Shown in pieces: positions 20,713 through 31,991 of a stretch of 64,000 nt of DNA. Every line of letters starts with the position of its first letter. The stretch's first letter is position 1. This DNA comes from Macrothele yani (taxonomy: Eukaryota > Arthropoda > Arachnida > Araneae > Macrothelidae), in NCBI GenBank assembly GCA_039090855.1, contig CM077010.1, positions 42,116,905 to 42,180,904 on the forward strand, written 5' to 3'. The notes beneath the pieces were generated by a model, which searched no databases, was not told where the DNA came from, and saw only the letters and a list, made by a program, of their open reading frames with translations. The translations under genes and the position numbers were made by a program.

Positions 20713-21127
20713 AGGTTGGTCCAAACATTATCAAGAAGTATGCAGTGTAAGTATTAAAAGGCATCGCTTCTATTTTGGGCGACACAATGCATGTAATCGA
20801 AGCATGTTCCAGGAAGTTGCATTAGTAAAAAAATTATCAACGGAGATTTCGTGCCCACAGTTTATGTTATGTGTGATCTTTCAACTGTTCTTACGCTACT
20901 TCAAGTTAAAAGACGAATAATACACTGAATAAAACTAGAAAAAACTTGGCTTATAGAGCAAAAGCCCAAATTTGCCGGAGTATTTGGACACGCATCTTTC
21001 CCGAACGAAGTCGGATATTCCTCCACTTGAACTACACCAGCGAAGGCTTATCCCCGCAACTTGCCCTTGATAGTTACGTCATCCCTGAGGTAGATACGTC
21101 ACATGTCATTTTTTTTATACATATACA
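20713..21127. other. Unassigned stretch
   Basis: No coding or repeat signal seen. Confidence 0.4.
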
Positions 21128-21615
21128 AAGGCCGTTCCATAAAAACTAGGAGAGTAATTATTTTTGAGTTGGCAGTAGTGCGAAGGGGAAAAATAACCAC
21201 GCAGACCACTAACTGAATTAAGAAAGTATCTATGGCAACAGTTATTAACCGTGGCAGACAATTCTGGTTTTGTTATTGCGCAGCTGTTTAAGGTACGTCT
21301 GAATTTCGCCATACTGCTATGGAGGTGAGTGATTCAGAATTAAGAAGTGAAATGCGTTGTGCGATAAAATTTTGCTATCGTTTGAGTATGCACTAGAAAC
21401 AGTTGATTTAATGAAAAAAGCTTACAAAGATAAATGTTTGGGTGAGTCAACTATTTTTAGATGGCACCATGATTTCAAAAAAGGGCTTTTGTCGGCAGAA
21501 CTCGCTCCTAAGCCTGATCTAACTGAAAGTTTTGCTCCGGAACGTATTGTTAACACTGTTTGGGCAATCTTGCAAGCAGATCGATGAATGACGTGTGAAG
21601 ACATAGCGGCGTCAA
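21128..21615 (+). mobile_element. Mariner 5' fragment
   Basis: It starts at a TIR-like GGCCGTTCCATAAAAACTAG, which has counterparts at both ends of the 51.8-55.8 kb mariner. A leader and the first third of a transposase follow from ATGGAGGTGAGTGATTC (~21318): EVSDSELRSEMRCAIKFCYR, ETVDLMKKAYKDKCLG and STIFRWHHDFKKGLLSAELA. It has an in-frame stop after RLSMH and ends at MTCEDIAAST, where family A repeat sequence begins. The catalytic core is missing. Confidence 0.75.
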
Positions 21616-23375
21616 CTAAAATTTTAAATTTTTTTCCACAAAATTTTTATGTAGAATTCACTTTAGGCAGGCCCCTACAACATACTAACATTTCATCCAA
21701 ATCGAAGCATTTTTACGTAAGTTATGACGCATAATGGCGATGGAAGTGATTCCGCTCCTATGTCCTGACCTTTGACCCCATTTCGCCCATTTTGAATAGG
21801 GTTTGTCCCCAGGTAATCCCCTACCACATACTAAAATTTCATCGAAATCGAACCTTTTTTACTTTAGTTATGACGCATAAAAGCAGTGGAATGGATCCCG
21901 CTCCTATGTACTGACCTTTCACCCCATTGTATTCACTTTAAATAAGGTTCCTTCCCAGGTGATACCCTACCAAATACTAAAATTTCATCGAACGATTGTT
22001 ACGCGAGTTATCGTGCGGACGGACATACGCACACAGCGCGTGACGTTGTGAAGCAGATGGGAATCGCGACCATCTGCTCGCAAAGGTATGACGTCATAAA
22101 ACTTTAATAGGATCCACACAAAAAGCGTGACATAATGAGACAGATGGCGTGACCGCGCGCCAACATTCTCAAACGCGAGATTGTGACGTCATAAGATTTC
22201 TAAGCAATGGAAACATTAATGGATCGACGCCATGACACTAAAATCGTTATAATTCGGGGTGGTTTTTTAACATACTAAACGAATTCTCCTAAAGTCGAGA
22301 TCAAGCTAAATCGATTTCTAGTACCAGAAAACGGTAGGTTAACGACTTTCATCAAAATTCTTAGAGCCATTTTCAAAATAAATGTATATACATACATACA
22401 AGAATTGCTACTTTAAGGTGGACGTTAAGTAATTTTGCTTCCTATACTTCCAATGGAAAAACTTTTGTACACATTTTCTTCACAAATAATGCGTTCCCAA
22501 GAATGAAAATTTGAACATCGATTAAAATAGCTTCATTTCATAACTTGGAATACTTAATATTTTCTAAACCATAACCGTAATTATGCAATCCAACATTTAT
22601 TTGTCCACTGACGTCATCAAAGAACAGGTCGCGCCATCTTTTTTCTGGTTTCAACACCACCAAAGGAAACGTTATTGTTTTTTCATATAATTATGCTTAT
22701 GTTTTTAGAAAATGTTAAGTATTCCAAGTTATAGTATGAAATTATTTTAATCGATGTTCAAATTTCCATCCTTGGGAACACACTAATTGTGAAGGAAATG
22801 TGTACAAAAGGTTTTCCATTAAAAATATAGGAAGCAAAATTACTTGACGTCGACCTTGATAGTGTGGGATAAGGGCTATGGAATGGATCCCGATCCTATG
22901 TCCTGACCTTTGACTCCATTGTCCCATTTTCAATAGGGTTCGTCCCCTGGTGGTTCCCTACCACATACTAAAATTTCTTCGAAATCGAACCATTTTTGCG
23001 TACCTTATGACGCATAAGGCGATGGAATGCATCCCGCTCCTATGTCCAGACCTTTGACTCCACTCCACCCGTTTTCAACAGGGTTGGTCCCCAGGTGGTC
23101 CCCTACAACATACTAAAATGTCATTGAAATCGAACCATATTTACGCAAGTTATGACGCATAAGGGCAATTGAATGGAAGACGCTCTTATGGGGTGACCTT
23201 TGACTCCACTTCACCCATTTTCTATAGGGTTCGTCCCCTGATGGTCCCCTACCACATACTAAAATTTCATCGAAATTGAACCATTTTTACGTGAGTTATC
23301 GTGCCGACAGACGGACGGAAAAAGCTGGAGCATATACGCTTCTTCAACCTACGTTTGGAAAGCGTAAAAAACACA
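21616..23375 (-). repeat. Dispersed repeat family A, copy 2 (inverted)
   Basis: Its right edge has the family A terminus inverted (GGAGCATATACGCTTCTTCA, then ACCTACGTTTGGAAAGCGTA). Degenerate ~145-bp units are marked by repeats of 'cctatgtcctgacctttgac' near 21760, 21908, 22898, 23040 and 23188. The units share 'ctaccacatactaaaatttc' and 'cgaaatcgaaccatttttac'. The middle also holds two related ~110-bp blocks with 'gcgtgac...gacgtcataa' (22030-22200) and a foldback element. Confidence 0.72.
22415..22857. mobile_element. Foldback (long-inverted-repeat) element
   Basis: The ~160-bp arms at 22415-22573 and 22697-22857 are near-complementary (for example AAGTAATTTTGCTTCCTATA on the left against its complement on the right) around a ~123-bp loop. 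It has no coding capacity. It looks like a MITE or foldback inserted in family A sequence. Confidence 0.8.
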
Positions 23376-23401
23376 TTTTCAAAGAATTGTGTATGTAAAT
23401 A

Positions 23402-24679
23402 TTGGGTGTGTACATAAGTTCTACCCGTTTTTGTAGGCTACAAAGAAAGGAAGAGAACACAACAAATAACGTACCTATAATTTCACATAATTGCCATCAT
23501 TCTGTATGACCTCTTGCCATCTGTATATGAGTAGGTGAATCCCACGCCGGAAAAACTGTTGTGTGTTAGAGTAAAAAAAAGTCATGTAATGCCGTTTTCA
23601 CATCGTCCACGTCATCGACGGTTTGAAAAGCGAAGGCGTTCCGTAACGATGGAAAAAAGTGGTAGTCCGTAAGTGCCAGGTCAGGGGAATACGGCTGGTG
23701 AAGTAACACTTCGCAACCAAAGTCCAGTAGTTCTTGCCGACTGATCAAAGCACCATGAGGTCTTGCGTTATCATGATGAAGGATCACGCTTTTGCGATTG
23801 ACGAGTGCTGGCCGCTTCAATGTCAGTTGTTCTCGCAATCTGTCCAACTGCTTGCAGTAGAGGACAGCATTTATCGTTCGGTTAGGTGCCAACACCTCCT
23901 AGTGGATTATTCCATCGACTTCCCACTAAACACTCAACGAAACCTTTTTGGGATGTGTTCCTCCTTTTGAGGTCGATGGAGCAGGCTCCGCACCTTGGCA
24001 CACAATCCGTTGACGCTTTACATTACGGTACAGTACCCATTTCTCATCACCAGTTACAATTCGTCCCCAAAACGGTTCTTTTCTGTGACGAGAAAGCAAA
24101 GTAACACAGATACGGATTCTTTCCTCTCGTTGCTTTGCAAAAAGCTCGTGCGGGACCCAGTTATCAAACTTTGTGATGAACCCAGGCACATGCATCCGTC
24201 TTTTGACTGTTGTTCTGTGTACCGGCAACGTTTCCGCTAATTACTGAAGGGGTTGGAAGTAGGTCATTTGTTATGGCTCGGTTCACATCCTCGTTAGAAG
24301 CCACGGATGGACGTCCAGGACGCGGTTGATCTTTACAGCTGCTTTCTGCGTCCCGGAATTTCCGAAACCAACGGCAACATGTGCAATCACCAACTGCATC
24401 CTATCCATGCACCTGACAGATGTTGAGACAAGCCACGGCTTCAGTACTGCCTTTATCGAACTCGTACAGTAAGCAATGTCTAATGTGCTCCTTATCGCAT
24501 GCCACGTTACACCGTCCGTGATTTCCGTCACGAATGACTTACTTCGACAAACTTAGCGCCTCTATATGCTGTACGCTTTATTGGCCGAAAATTCGGCATC
24601 GCAGCGTCATGTGACAAAACTACTGCGATAGCAATTTGCATCGATTACAAAAACGGGTAGAAGTTTTCCACACACCCAA
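23402..24679 (-). mobile_element. Mariner transposon (DD34D)
   Basis: TIRs TTGGGTGTGTACATAAGTTC and its complement (AACGGGTAGAAGTTTTCCAC, then ACACCCAA) lie between TA at 23400-23401 and 24680-24681. The length is 1278 bp, a normal full mariner length. Confidence 0.9.
23566..24560 (-). pseudogene. Mariner transposase, frameshifted
   Basis: The minus strand reads an N-terminal part (about 24530-24240) with CRWFRKFRDAESSCKDQPRP and GRPSVASNEDVNRAI. Next come VHRTTVKRRMHVPGFITKFD and WVPHELFAKQREERIRICVT, GRIVTGDEKWVLYRN (first Asp), ILHHDNARPHGALISRQELL (second Asp) and PYSPDLALTDYHFFPSLRNA (third Asp). I count 34 residues between the second and third Asp. The protein is spread over three frames with at least one stop (in the ICQVHG-stop segment near 24405). 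All three catalytic aspartates remain. Confidence 0.86.
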
Positions 24680-24681
24680 TA

Positions 24682-25392
24682 CATATTTTCCAAAATTCCA
24701 CAATAAACACATACATTTTCATGTTTCCTCCATGTTTTTATTTTTTAGGGTAACCCGAAGTAAAAACACTTTCGAAAAAAAAAAAAAAAGTATTGAAATG
24801 AGCTGGTAGAATTTAGACCTCTCTTCCCCGCCACGAGCACTCGTTCCATCGGCAGCAGCGTGTTGGCAAATGACGTCTTCTCTTCCAGCTCGGAGAAGCA
24901 GAACCGGAAATTTCCGCGTACCCATAAAAGCTTAAGTAAGACGTGGATACGTCTCAAAATCCAACTTGGAGTGTATCTATACGCCGCTCGTGTTATTTTC
25001 GTTGTTGTAGATGTGATTCTGTTGATTTGTTGCAGCCAGCACGTACTTCATTGTGCTCCTATATTGCCCACTAAAGTGCGGTTGTGAAGTGCAAAGAGTT
25101 AATTATTTCTAGGAGCTGTATAGCTATGAGGAACAAATTCATGAGAGTTTTAACTAGTGTACTTCCATTTTGTTGCGTGCTTGTGAGTGAAAAGGGATCC
25201 TTTGGATCTGAAGCCCAACAAAAGCGCCAACAACGAGTTTGCATTTTCCCTATAATAATAATAATAATAATTAAAATAAAAAGCTAGGGTGGATGTCACA
25301 TCATGTGGCATTTTCATCCAAAGGAAGATAAAGTCTAGGCAGAACGCAAAACAAACGTTCATTTCAACTCCAAATAATGTTTTCCGTAAAAG
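24682..25392. other. Unassigned stretch
   Basis: Contains an A-run near 24778 and an (ATA)n tract near 25252. No coding or element signal seen. Confidence 0.4.
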
Positions 25393-25700
25393 TTGATGTG
25401 ACGTACTATAGAGGTGAAAACATGAGTATAGACGGCAAATCTGCAGCGTCGCCCCCTGGGGCGCAGTGGTCTAAACGCTGGCTTATGACCATTCGTCAGA
25501 GAAGGGTCCGGGTTCGAATTCCATCGGGCATGGATGTTTTGTTTGTCTTACGGCACTGGCTCTCTCCCTTCCCTGGAACCAGTGACCCTAAATTAGGGAC
25601 GGGCGACTTCTTACAGCCCATCGCGGTGGTCGTTAAACCTTCAATAAAAAAACTCAGTTGGGAGAGGCGACTTACTCCGGAGTGAGAGGGCACTTTTTTG
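25393..25700 (+). mobile_element. SINE S2 copy interrupted by SINE S1
   Basis: S2 sequence (GATGTGACGTACTATAGAGG, then GACGGCAAATCTGC) is broken at about 25449 by an S1 copy and resumes at about 25650 with CTCAGTTGGGAGAGGCGACT and TACTCCGGAGTGAGAG. The S2 arrangement is confirmed by the uninterrupted copy at 25872. Confidence 0.7.
25449..25650 (+). mobile_element. SINE S1 copy
   Basis: Head GGCGCAGTGGTCTAAACGCT with box B GGGTTCGAATTCCATCGGGC, body GGCACTGGCTCTCTCCCTTC and the GTCGTTAAACC 3' part, then a short A tail. It is nested in S2; no clear duplication could be seen. Confidence 0.85.
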
Positions 25701-25837
25701 ATGACCGTCGTGGACATGTTTTCACATTAGTGCCCGATTGTGGAAAATGGATCCAATGGCCGTTGGATTCTTCGAAAAATGAGTGATGTTTGTTCCACAC
25801 ATTGTTTGGAATTAATGAAAAATTCCTACTTCGCACC

Positions 25838-25866
25838 AATAATAATAATAATAATAATAATAATAA
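25838..25866 (+). repeat. (AAT)n microsatellite
   Basis: About nine AAT units. Confidence 0.9.
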
Positions 25867-25871
25867 GAGCG

Positions 25872-25990
25872 ATGATGTGACGTACTGCAGAAGTGAGAAC
25901 ATGTGTCAAGACGACAAATCTGCTGCGAGCCATTTTGTGTAGCTAAGTTGGGAGAGCGACCTACTCCGGAGTGAGGGGATACGGATTCGA
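25872..25990 (+). repeat. SINE S2 copy
   Basis: GATGTGACGTACTGCAGAAG, CATGTGTCAAGACGACAAAT, then a tRNA-like AGCTAAGTTGGGAGAGCGAC and GGATACGGATTCGAC. The copy lies about 170 bases downstream of the interrupted S2 copy in the same orientation. Confidence 0.65.
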
Positions 25991-26082
25991 CAAACTTGTG
26001 CTTTCACATTGAGTACTAACATTTTCTTTTTATCACAGAAAAATAACTATTTACATTATAGTTGAAAAAAATGTATTTTCAT

Positions 26083-26308
26083 TTTTAGGAAATATTTTTC
26101 TATTTTTAACAAATATTTTTCTATTTTCAACAAATATTTTTCTATTTTTAGCAAATATTTTTCTATTTCTAACAAATATTTTTCTATTTTTAACAAACAC
26201 TTTTTTTAACAAATATTTTTCTATTTTTAACAAATATTTTTCTATTTTTAACAAATATTTTTCTATTTTTAACAAATATTTTTCTATTTTTAACAAATAT
26301 TTTTTAAA
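26083..26308. repeat. 21-bp tandem repeat array
   Basis: About ten copies of AACAAATATTTTTCTATTTT with T, with one shortened unit near 26200. The apparent minus-strand protein of LKIEKYL repeats is a translation artefact. Confidence 0.92.
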
Positions 26309-28276
26309 TTATTAGCGCACAAAAACCATTTTTCTACTTTTTAGCACCTAAATATCCGTTTTCTACTACTTGTAGTGGCCCAGCATGGAGTGGAAACTGG
26401 TAGTATTTTTTTATAAATGAGTAGATGGTAAAACAATTCAAAAATTACTCCCTTTAGCAGTACAGTATCTTTTTATTCCAGAGTCATGGCCAAAAAATCA
26501 ATATAATGGGTCCAGAAATTAAAAAAAATGCATTCGTTATGATGCAGGTTTTGGTAAAAGTGCACTCTATATTATAAAAGAGAATGTCAAAAAGTTCTAC
26601 TTAAAAGCTTATCTCTTAATTCATCGACGCCTAGGTTAAGTCGATCTTTCCTAATATAAGGTCTAGACAACGCAGCAAATTGAATCTACATACAAATGCA
26701 AACAGATTTTTCATTTAGACATATCGAGCAGGATCTTGACTTTCAGGATTTAATTTACAAGGTTTTTCCTAAGGAGATAAAATAATCAGACAGATTCTGT
26801 TGGTAAAGCGTTTTCCAATAGCGACAAGAGCTAATCGTGCAGAGCTTAGTACGCGAAGCGCTTTCGAGTAAATTCAATTACTTCCTCTATAAGGTTTTTG
26901 GCAGCAGTTTCAAATGAGCAAATTAAGGTAATAGTTATTTGTATTGAGACAGGATAATTTAATTACACTATGTTTCCTGGCTTTCAATGCAATAGTTTTT
27001 CCTTCTCAACGTATATATTTATTATTCCTATTTTGTTTAGGGCTACAATTCTATGCAGAATTCTCTTTTGCAGTCAAGAAATAATAATAATATTAATACT
27101 AATAATAAATTAAAATGAAATAAACTGAGTTCCATTCTGTATTAAAGGATTCCGTAAAATACTTCAGAAAGTTTTCCATATAGCAATAGCATTAGGTAAA
27201 TCTCCATATACGGAGCACCAGCCAAATTTATAATAATAAAATTACCTTGTCTGTATCAGTCGCCTACAGAAGAAAATATTGAATGTAGAGATTTCAAATT
27301 TGACAGAAACCTGCAAAAGCTCACGCGGTTGTACACCTCAGAGCGCGTTTTTTTTTAAATTAAAAATTTCAAAAGTTTAAATTAATTTTTAAAGCTTTCC
27401 ACCTTCGTTGAACTTCGATGTTGCTGTATGCTGTACTATAAACACGTTCATTTCAATTTAACCTAACATTTTTTTTTCTTACCCTCTTGGGCAAAAATAG
27501 TTCATTAAGCTTGACAGTCAAGTCGACATAATTTCTATATTTTTTGGAGGAAGAAAATCTCAACTTTTAAATAAATTATCCCAACAGATTCTAGTGTCCA
27601 AATACAGCCATTATTTTCCCGTCGCATGCATTTTTCCAGATGAACTGATTACAAGAGAATCTCACGAGAGCAATAAAATGGCGCCGGTTTTTTATTGGTG
27701 GGGGAAGGGGGAGGCAAACTTTTCCTTTTTACCTACTGATTTCAATAAATTTGCATTCAAATAATGCTATGAGATTACCGTAGCCTCATCTTGGACGTCA
27801 TAATTAAAGTGTCTAACATTCAAATATCGCCGTAACCTTTCCGCGGGGAATTAGTCTTTTTTTTTTTTTTTTAATGCGTGTGAGAAATGTTCTGGTTCAC
27901 CTATTGTTTTCACTTGAAGGAATCAGCATTTTTTTTCGTCTTTTAGAAGTTGATTCTAAGTAAATTGTATCCAGATAACTCCGTAAACTTTCAGACTCTA
28001 GAAACCGCATTCTTTTGAGAGCTGTGCTGATTCTACGAGAATGCAACTGCTTTCATTCAAACAATGCTGCATGTATCTTTCCACTGCGAGTAATAATATG
28101 CACTTTTTTCAGGAGTACCAATTTCAAGTGCACTGAAAAAACATTGTATTTCTTAGAGAAAGGCTATTTTCTTTTTTAAAATTTACTGGTTCTAAAAGAA
28201 TATCATTTAAATTATGCCCTGAGAATTTGCGATTTCTTCTAATCGTACCGGTTCCAAAGGAATCGATTTAAATATA
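26309..28276. other. Unassigned AT-rich stretch
   Basis: Almost 2 kb of AT-rich sequence with homopolymer runs (for example near 27858) and no open frame of note. No TIR, SINE or coding motif was found on either strand. With 55.9-57.5 kb it is among the longest pieces without a recognised element. Confidence 0.4.
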
Positions 28277-29059
28277 CTCATAGTCATAAAAATCCGAGCA
28301 ACAAGAAGGCGTCGGATTGAAATGAGATTTTAGTAGTGAGATAGTGCATACGAAGGGCAGATATGATTACAATATCACAGCAGCAGGACGATTTCCCGCG
28401 GACATACGGTGCACATTCCGGTCAGCATTAGAACCGCGTCGGACCGCCTCGTGCACGGATACATGCGGTGATACGGTCCGGCATGGAGTCAAAGAGATGC
28501 CGTATGTTATCCTGGGACACATTGGCCTACATTTCTAGCAACTGACGCTCTAAATCACGAACACTGGGACATAGAGAAAGCTGGCGTCCCGTCTGGTCTC
28601 ACACGTGCTCGATGGGCGAGAGATCAGGCGATCTGGCAAGCTTCGGAAGCGTCGAAGCATAACGCAGACAGTCATGGGAAAACCGAGCCGTGTGCGGACG
28701 GGCGTTATCTTGTTGGAAAATGGCTCCGGCAGCCCCGTCAGGAAAGGCAGCACATGGGGTCTCAGGATCTCCTGTACGTAGCGCTGGGCTGTCAACGTCC
28801 GTCCGATCACTGCAAGCGAAGTACTGCTGTTATACGCGGTTGCAGGCCATCACTCCTGCAGTTCGGGACGTGTGCCGCTGTAGAGTGAGATTGGGGTTGT
28901 AGCGCTCACCTGCGGTCTTTCACACTCCGGCACGGTGGTCGTCCGTTTCCCTTACAGAAGCGGTATTCGTCACTGAACAGTACATGACGCCATTCCGTTG
29001 CTCGCTGCTGACACATAAATTATCTCAACATACGGTCCGGCATGGAGTCAAATCTACTA

Positions 29060-29230
29060 TAACGAAGTAAATTTCTCCGTCATTTTTGTCCACACCGGGG
29101 CTCGAACCGGGTCTCCTCACTCCGGAATAAGTCACGCTACCAATTGAGCTACGCGGACGTTCATTGTTGCTGCTATCTGCCTTTATGTCGTGTGCGTCCT
29201 GCTGAGCAGGCACATCACATCTCCCCCACC
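29060..29230 (-). repeat. SINE S4 copy 1
   Basis: The minus strand has CAGGACGCACACGACATAAA upstream, then a tRNA-like head GCGTAGCTCAATTGGTAGCG, box B CCCGGTTCGAGCCCCGG and the tail GACGGAGAAATTTACTTCGT. Confidence 0.78.
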
Positions 29231-29484
29231 CCCACGAAAGAGGGCCGGGGGCATGGCCCACGGGTCAGCCGTGACCATGAATCGTCGTAGGAAGCCATCC
29301 GCTGAAGAACGTACACTTGAGAACTCCCAGTCAATCTGGTGTGTGGAATGCAACATCACACATTTTTTATTTTTCGAACCGCTGGGGAAGGGATTCTCTT
29401 ATTTTTCCTATCTCGCGGTGTGGAAAGAACATCACATCATTGCGAGATCTTGAACGGCCGGGTCATCCGGATAGTTTGGGCGCC

Positions 29485-29655
29485 ATTATAATGAAGTAAA
29501 TTTCTCCGTCATTTTTGCCCACGCCGGGGCTCGAACCCGGGTCCCCTCATTCCGGAATGAGTCACTCTACCAATTGAGCTACGCGGACGTTCATTATTGT
29601 TGCTGCTATCTGCCTTTATATCGTGTGCGTCCTGCTGGGCAGGCATGTCACACTA
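29485..29655 (-). repeat. SINE S4 copy 2
   Basis: Same organisation as copy 1: head GCGTAGCTCAATTGGTAGAG, box B CCCGGGTTCGAGCCCCGG and the tail GACGGAGAAATTTACTTC. It lies in the same orientation ~250 bp away. The DNA between the copies (29231-29484) matches nothing else in the window. Confidence 0.8.
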
Positions 29656-30898
29656 CACTGACGATGGTCAGATATTAATGGCAGAAGAGTTAAGGGCCGT
29701 CGAGAGTGCAGATTCGCCTCTACCAGGCGTCTGGAAATGGTTCTGGCGGACACAGGAGCATCTTGTACAGCCGCCACAAGTCTCTGGATATTGGACAAGG
29801 ACGTCGTTGCATTTGTGCGTGCCGCTCTCATGATCCCATGATATTCTCTGCTGGTGGTGTGTCTGGGTGCCTTCTCGTGTCTATTGTTCTAAACACAATC
29901 GCACCGTACTGACCGACTGGCCCAAAATGGCGGCCGATTCGGCGCGTCGGCCACCCTACCTCTCTCATCCTGACGATACGGCCTCGTTCGAACTCCGTCA
30001 GTTGCCCGTCCGCATATCTACGGCAACTGCTCCACATGTACATCCCTCAGGGATCTCATCTGTCTTTTACCGTGCACTTCGGCACGAATGTGGAGTCCTC
30101 TGCGCGCCGCCGTATAAGCCCCAAGGATTGCGATTGCAGCGCTGGTCTTGTACGTGCGGGCATGCGGAATCGCACGAAACTTTAATCGTTTGCATGTCTA
30201 CGCTCCCCGTAGCTATTCGCCGAGTTTAACGTTAATCGCACGTTTTTTCTTGGTGCGCGGATTTTTATGGCAATGAGTGTAATAGTGCAACCGTTACGGA
30301 AAATATACATTTTTCAAAACAAATATGTTTCGAGAAAGATATAGAATGAGACCTAAGCTGGAAGTAACTTCTCCATCGCGAGAACCAAATTTTCTGAAAA
30401 GATATACTGATTCCGAAAGAATCTGCTCAAAGTACGCTTTACCTGATTTTTCCGTGGAGGAAAATTACCAGGTGCTTTTAGACTACTGATTCCAAGAGAT
30501 TCGCATTCAAGTGAAAGTCAAACTTTTCACCCTTTGGAAATGCTTTCCTAATCCTAAGAAACTAACATTCAACAAAAAGTTTACGTACAATTTTTACAGC
30601 GAGAAGCTCTATTCTTTGTCTTCTATAGGCGTGCTGACTTCAACCGTATCGCATTCAAATACTGCTGTAATGCTTCCCGGCAGAAAAACTGTTAATTGCT
30701 ATTTGTAAAAGATTAACATTAAAATTGTTACAGGGCTTGGTGTTGAGTTATATCCAGTCAAGTCACATTATTGTGACCACCTCCTACTTTCGACGTCCAC
30801 AGCGCGTAGCCAGTGAAAGAAGGCACGTGTCGTGAGCTGGCTTGGAGGGTATATAAGGTGTGTTGCAGGCATTCTGAAAACATATTACTCGCTGCTGT

Positions 30899-31961
30899 CA
30901 TGGGTAAAAGGAGCGATTTATCAAATTTGCAAAAGCGGATGATTATCGGCTTTCGGGTCAAGGGTGGCAGTATTTCTGAAACAGCGCAATTTGTGAACTG
31001 TTCGAGTGTTGCTGTGGTTAAAGTGTATCATTATTCGAGAAATGGATAAATGAAACCATGTCGAATAAGCGACGTAGGAGTCGAATAAGCGACGTAGGAG
31101 TCGAATAAGCGACGTAGAAACTGCGGAGCACCAAGTGCCATTGATGTGAGAGGTGAACGTCGGCTTCGAAGGTGCGTGAGGGCCGATCGACAAGCTACAG
31201 TGGAGCAACTCACTGGCCGAAAAATGAACCAGGGAGTGTGTCCCTGCTGCGTGTGGGGCTCCGATGCAGACGGATGGTCACTGCACTTATGCTAACGAAG
31301 GTGCATCGTCAGAAAATGCTTACATTTGCACGGCAGTATCGGAATTGGACCTCCGCTGATTGGCAAAGGATTGCCTTCTCCGATGAGTCACGTTTTCTGC
31401 TTCATCGAGCGGACCAACGTTGGCATATAAAGCGAGAAACATCGGAGAACAAACACTCTTTAACCATTGCTGGGAGAACACAAGCTGCTGGGGTCACCGT
31501 TATGGTCTGGGAAATGTTTTCGTGGCATTTACTGGGTCTACTTATACCTGTGGAAGGCACTACGGATCGAATTCGTTATGAATCCATCCTTCCAGACCAC
31601 GTACACCCATACATGCTGATTGTATTTCCTGGGGCTGATGGGATCTTCCAGAAATACAATGCGACATGTCACACAGCTAGAAATGTCCGAGAGTGGTTGA
31701 AAGAGCACGATGAAGACTTCAAAGTAGCTCCTTGGCCCCCTAATTCCCCATACTTAAACCCAATTGGGCATCTGCGGGACCACTTGGATCATTTTGTTCG
31801 CTGTGTGGGTCCTCCACCACACACCCACCAGGAGCTCTCAGATGCACTGCAGTCAGCATGACTCAATGTACTTGTGAACACCTTTCAGCACCTTATTGAG
31901 TCACTCCCAGCCCGTCTAGTTGCTGTACGCGCTACACACGGCGGTTACTCCGGATATTAGC
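30899..31961 (+). pseudogene. Tc1-like transposase with lost catalytic residues
   Basis: It starts MGKRSDLSNLQKRMIIGFRV, a Tc1 helix-turn-helix with SISETAQFVNCSSVAVVKVY. A 20-bp unit is then triplicated (31061-31120), adding 40 bases and shifting the frame. The core reads WQRIAFSDESRFLLHRAD (first Asp kept), VTVMVWEMFSWHLLGLLIPV and IFQKYNATCHTARNVREWLK, where the second Asp of 'QQDNAPCH' is Tyr. NSPYLNPIGHLRDHL follows, where the catalytic Glu of 'PIEHL' is Gly. One stop follows ALQSA near 31861. Two of three catalytic residues are gone, so it is dead independent of the frameshift. Confidence 0.86.
31061..31120 (+). repeat. 20-bp unit in three tandem copies
   Basis: GTCGAATAAGCGACGTAGGA three times, the last diverging at its end. 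It lies inside the transposase pseudogene and accounts for one frameshift. Confidence 0.92.
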
Positions 31962-31991
31962 TGGTGGTCACAATAATGTGACTCCTTGTAT

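Larger units (their letters stand above)
28440..30043 (-). pseudogene. Tc1-like transposase, interrupted
   Basis: The N-terminal part (30043-29616) has QLTEFERGRIVRMREVGWPT and later SARTISRRLVEANLHSRRPL. The C-terminal part includes FQQDNARPHTARFSHDCLRY (second Asp), ARSPDLSPIEHV (Glu, followed by a stop where Trp is expected) and DSMPDRITACIRARGGPT at the end. The spacing between Asp and Glu is 32 residues, as in the 10.7-14.7 kb element. The first catalytic Asp region lies around the SINE block and I could not place it. Multiple stops are present. Confidence 0.75.
28277..30279 (-). mobile_element. Tc1-like transposon (32-residue spacing) with SINE insertions
   Basis: The left end CTCATAGTCATAAAAATCCG and right-end complement CACTCATTGCCATAAAAATC form TIRs next to TA (28275-28276, 30280-30281). 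The transposase is minus-strand, split into C-terminal (28550-28990) and N-terminal (29600-30043) parts by a ~600-bp block with two S4 SINE copies. A 24-base segment (TACGGTCCGGCATGGAGTCA) from the transposase C-terminus recurs at 29032, beside the SINE block, pointing to a local rearrangement. Confidence 0.8.
30753..31985 (+). mobile_element. Tc1-like transposon
   Basis: Both ends carry AGTCACATTATTGTGACCAC in inverted orientation (left near 30760; right complement GTGGTCACAATAATGTGACT near 31962). TA follows the right end; the outermost left bases are diverged, so the left limit is approximate. Confidence 0.83.

Noticed and set aside
26083..26296. 81-codon LKIEKYL-repeat protein
   Set aside because: It is the translation of a 21-bp AT-rich microsatellite with no start context or flanking coding signal.
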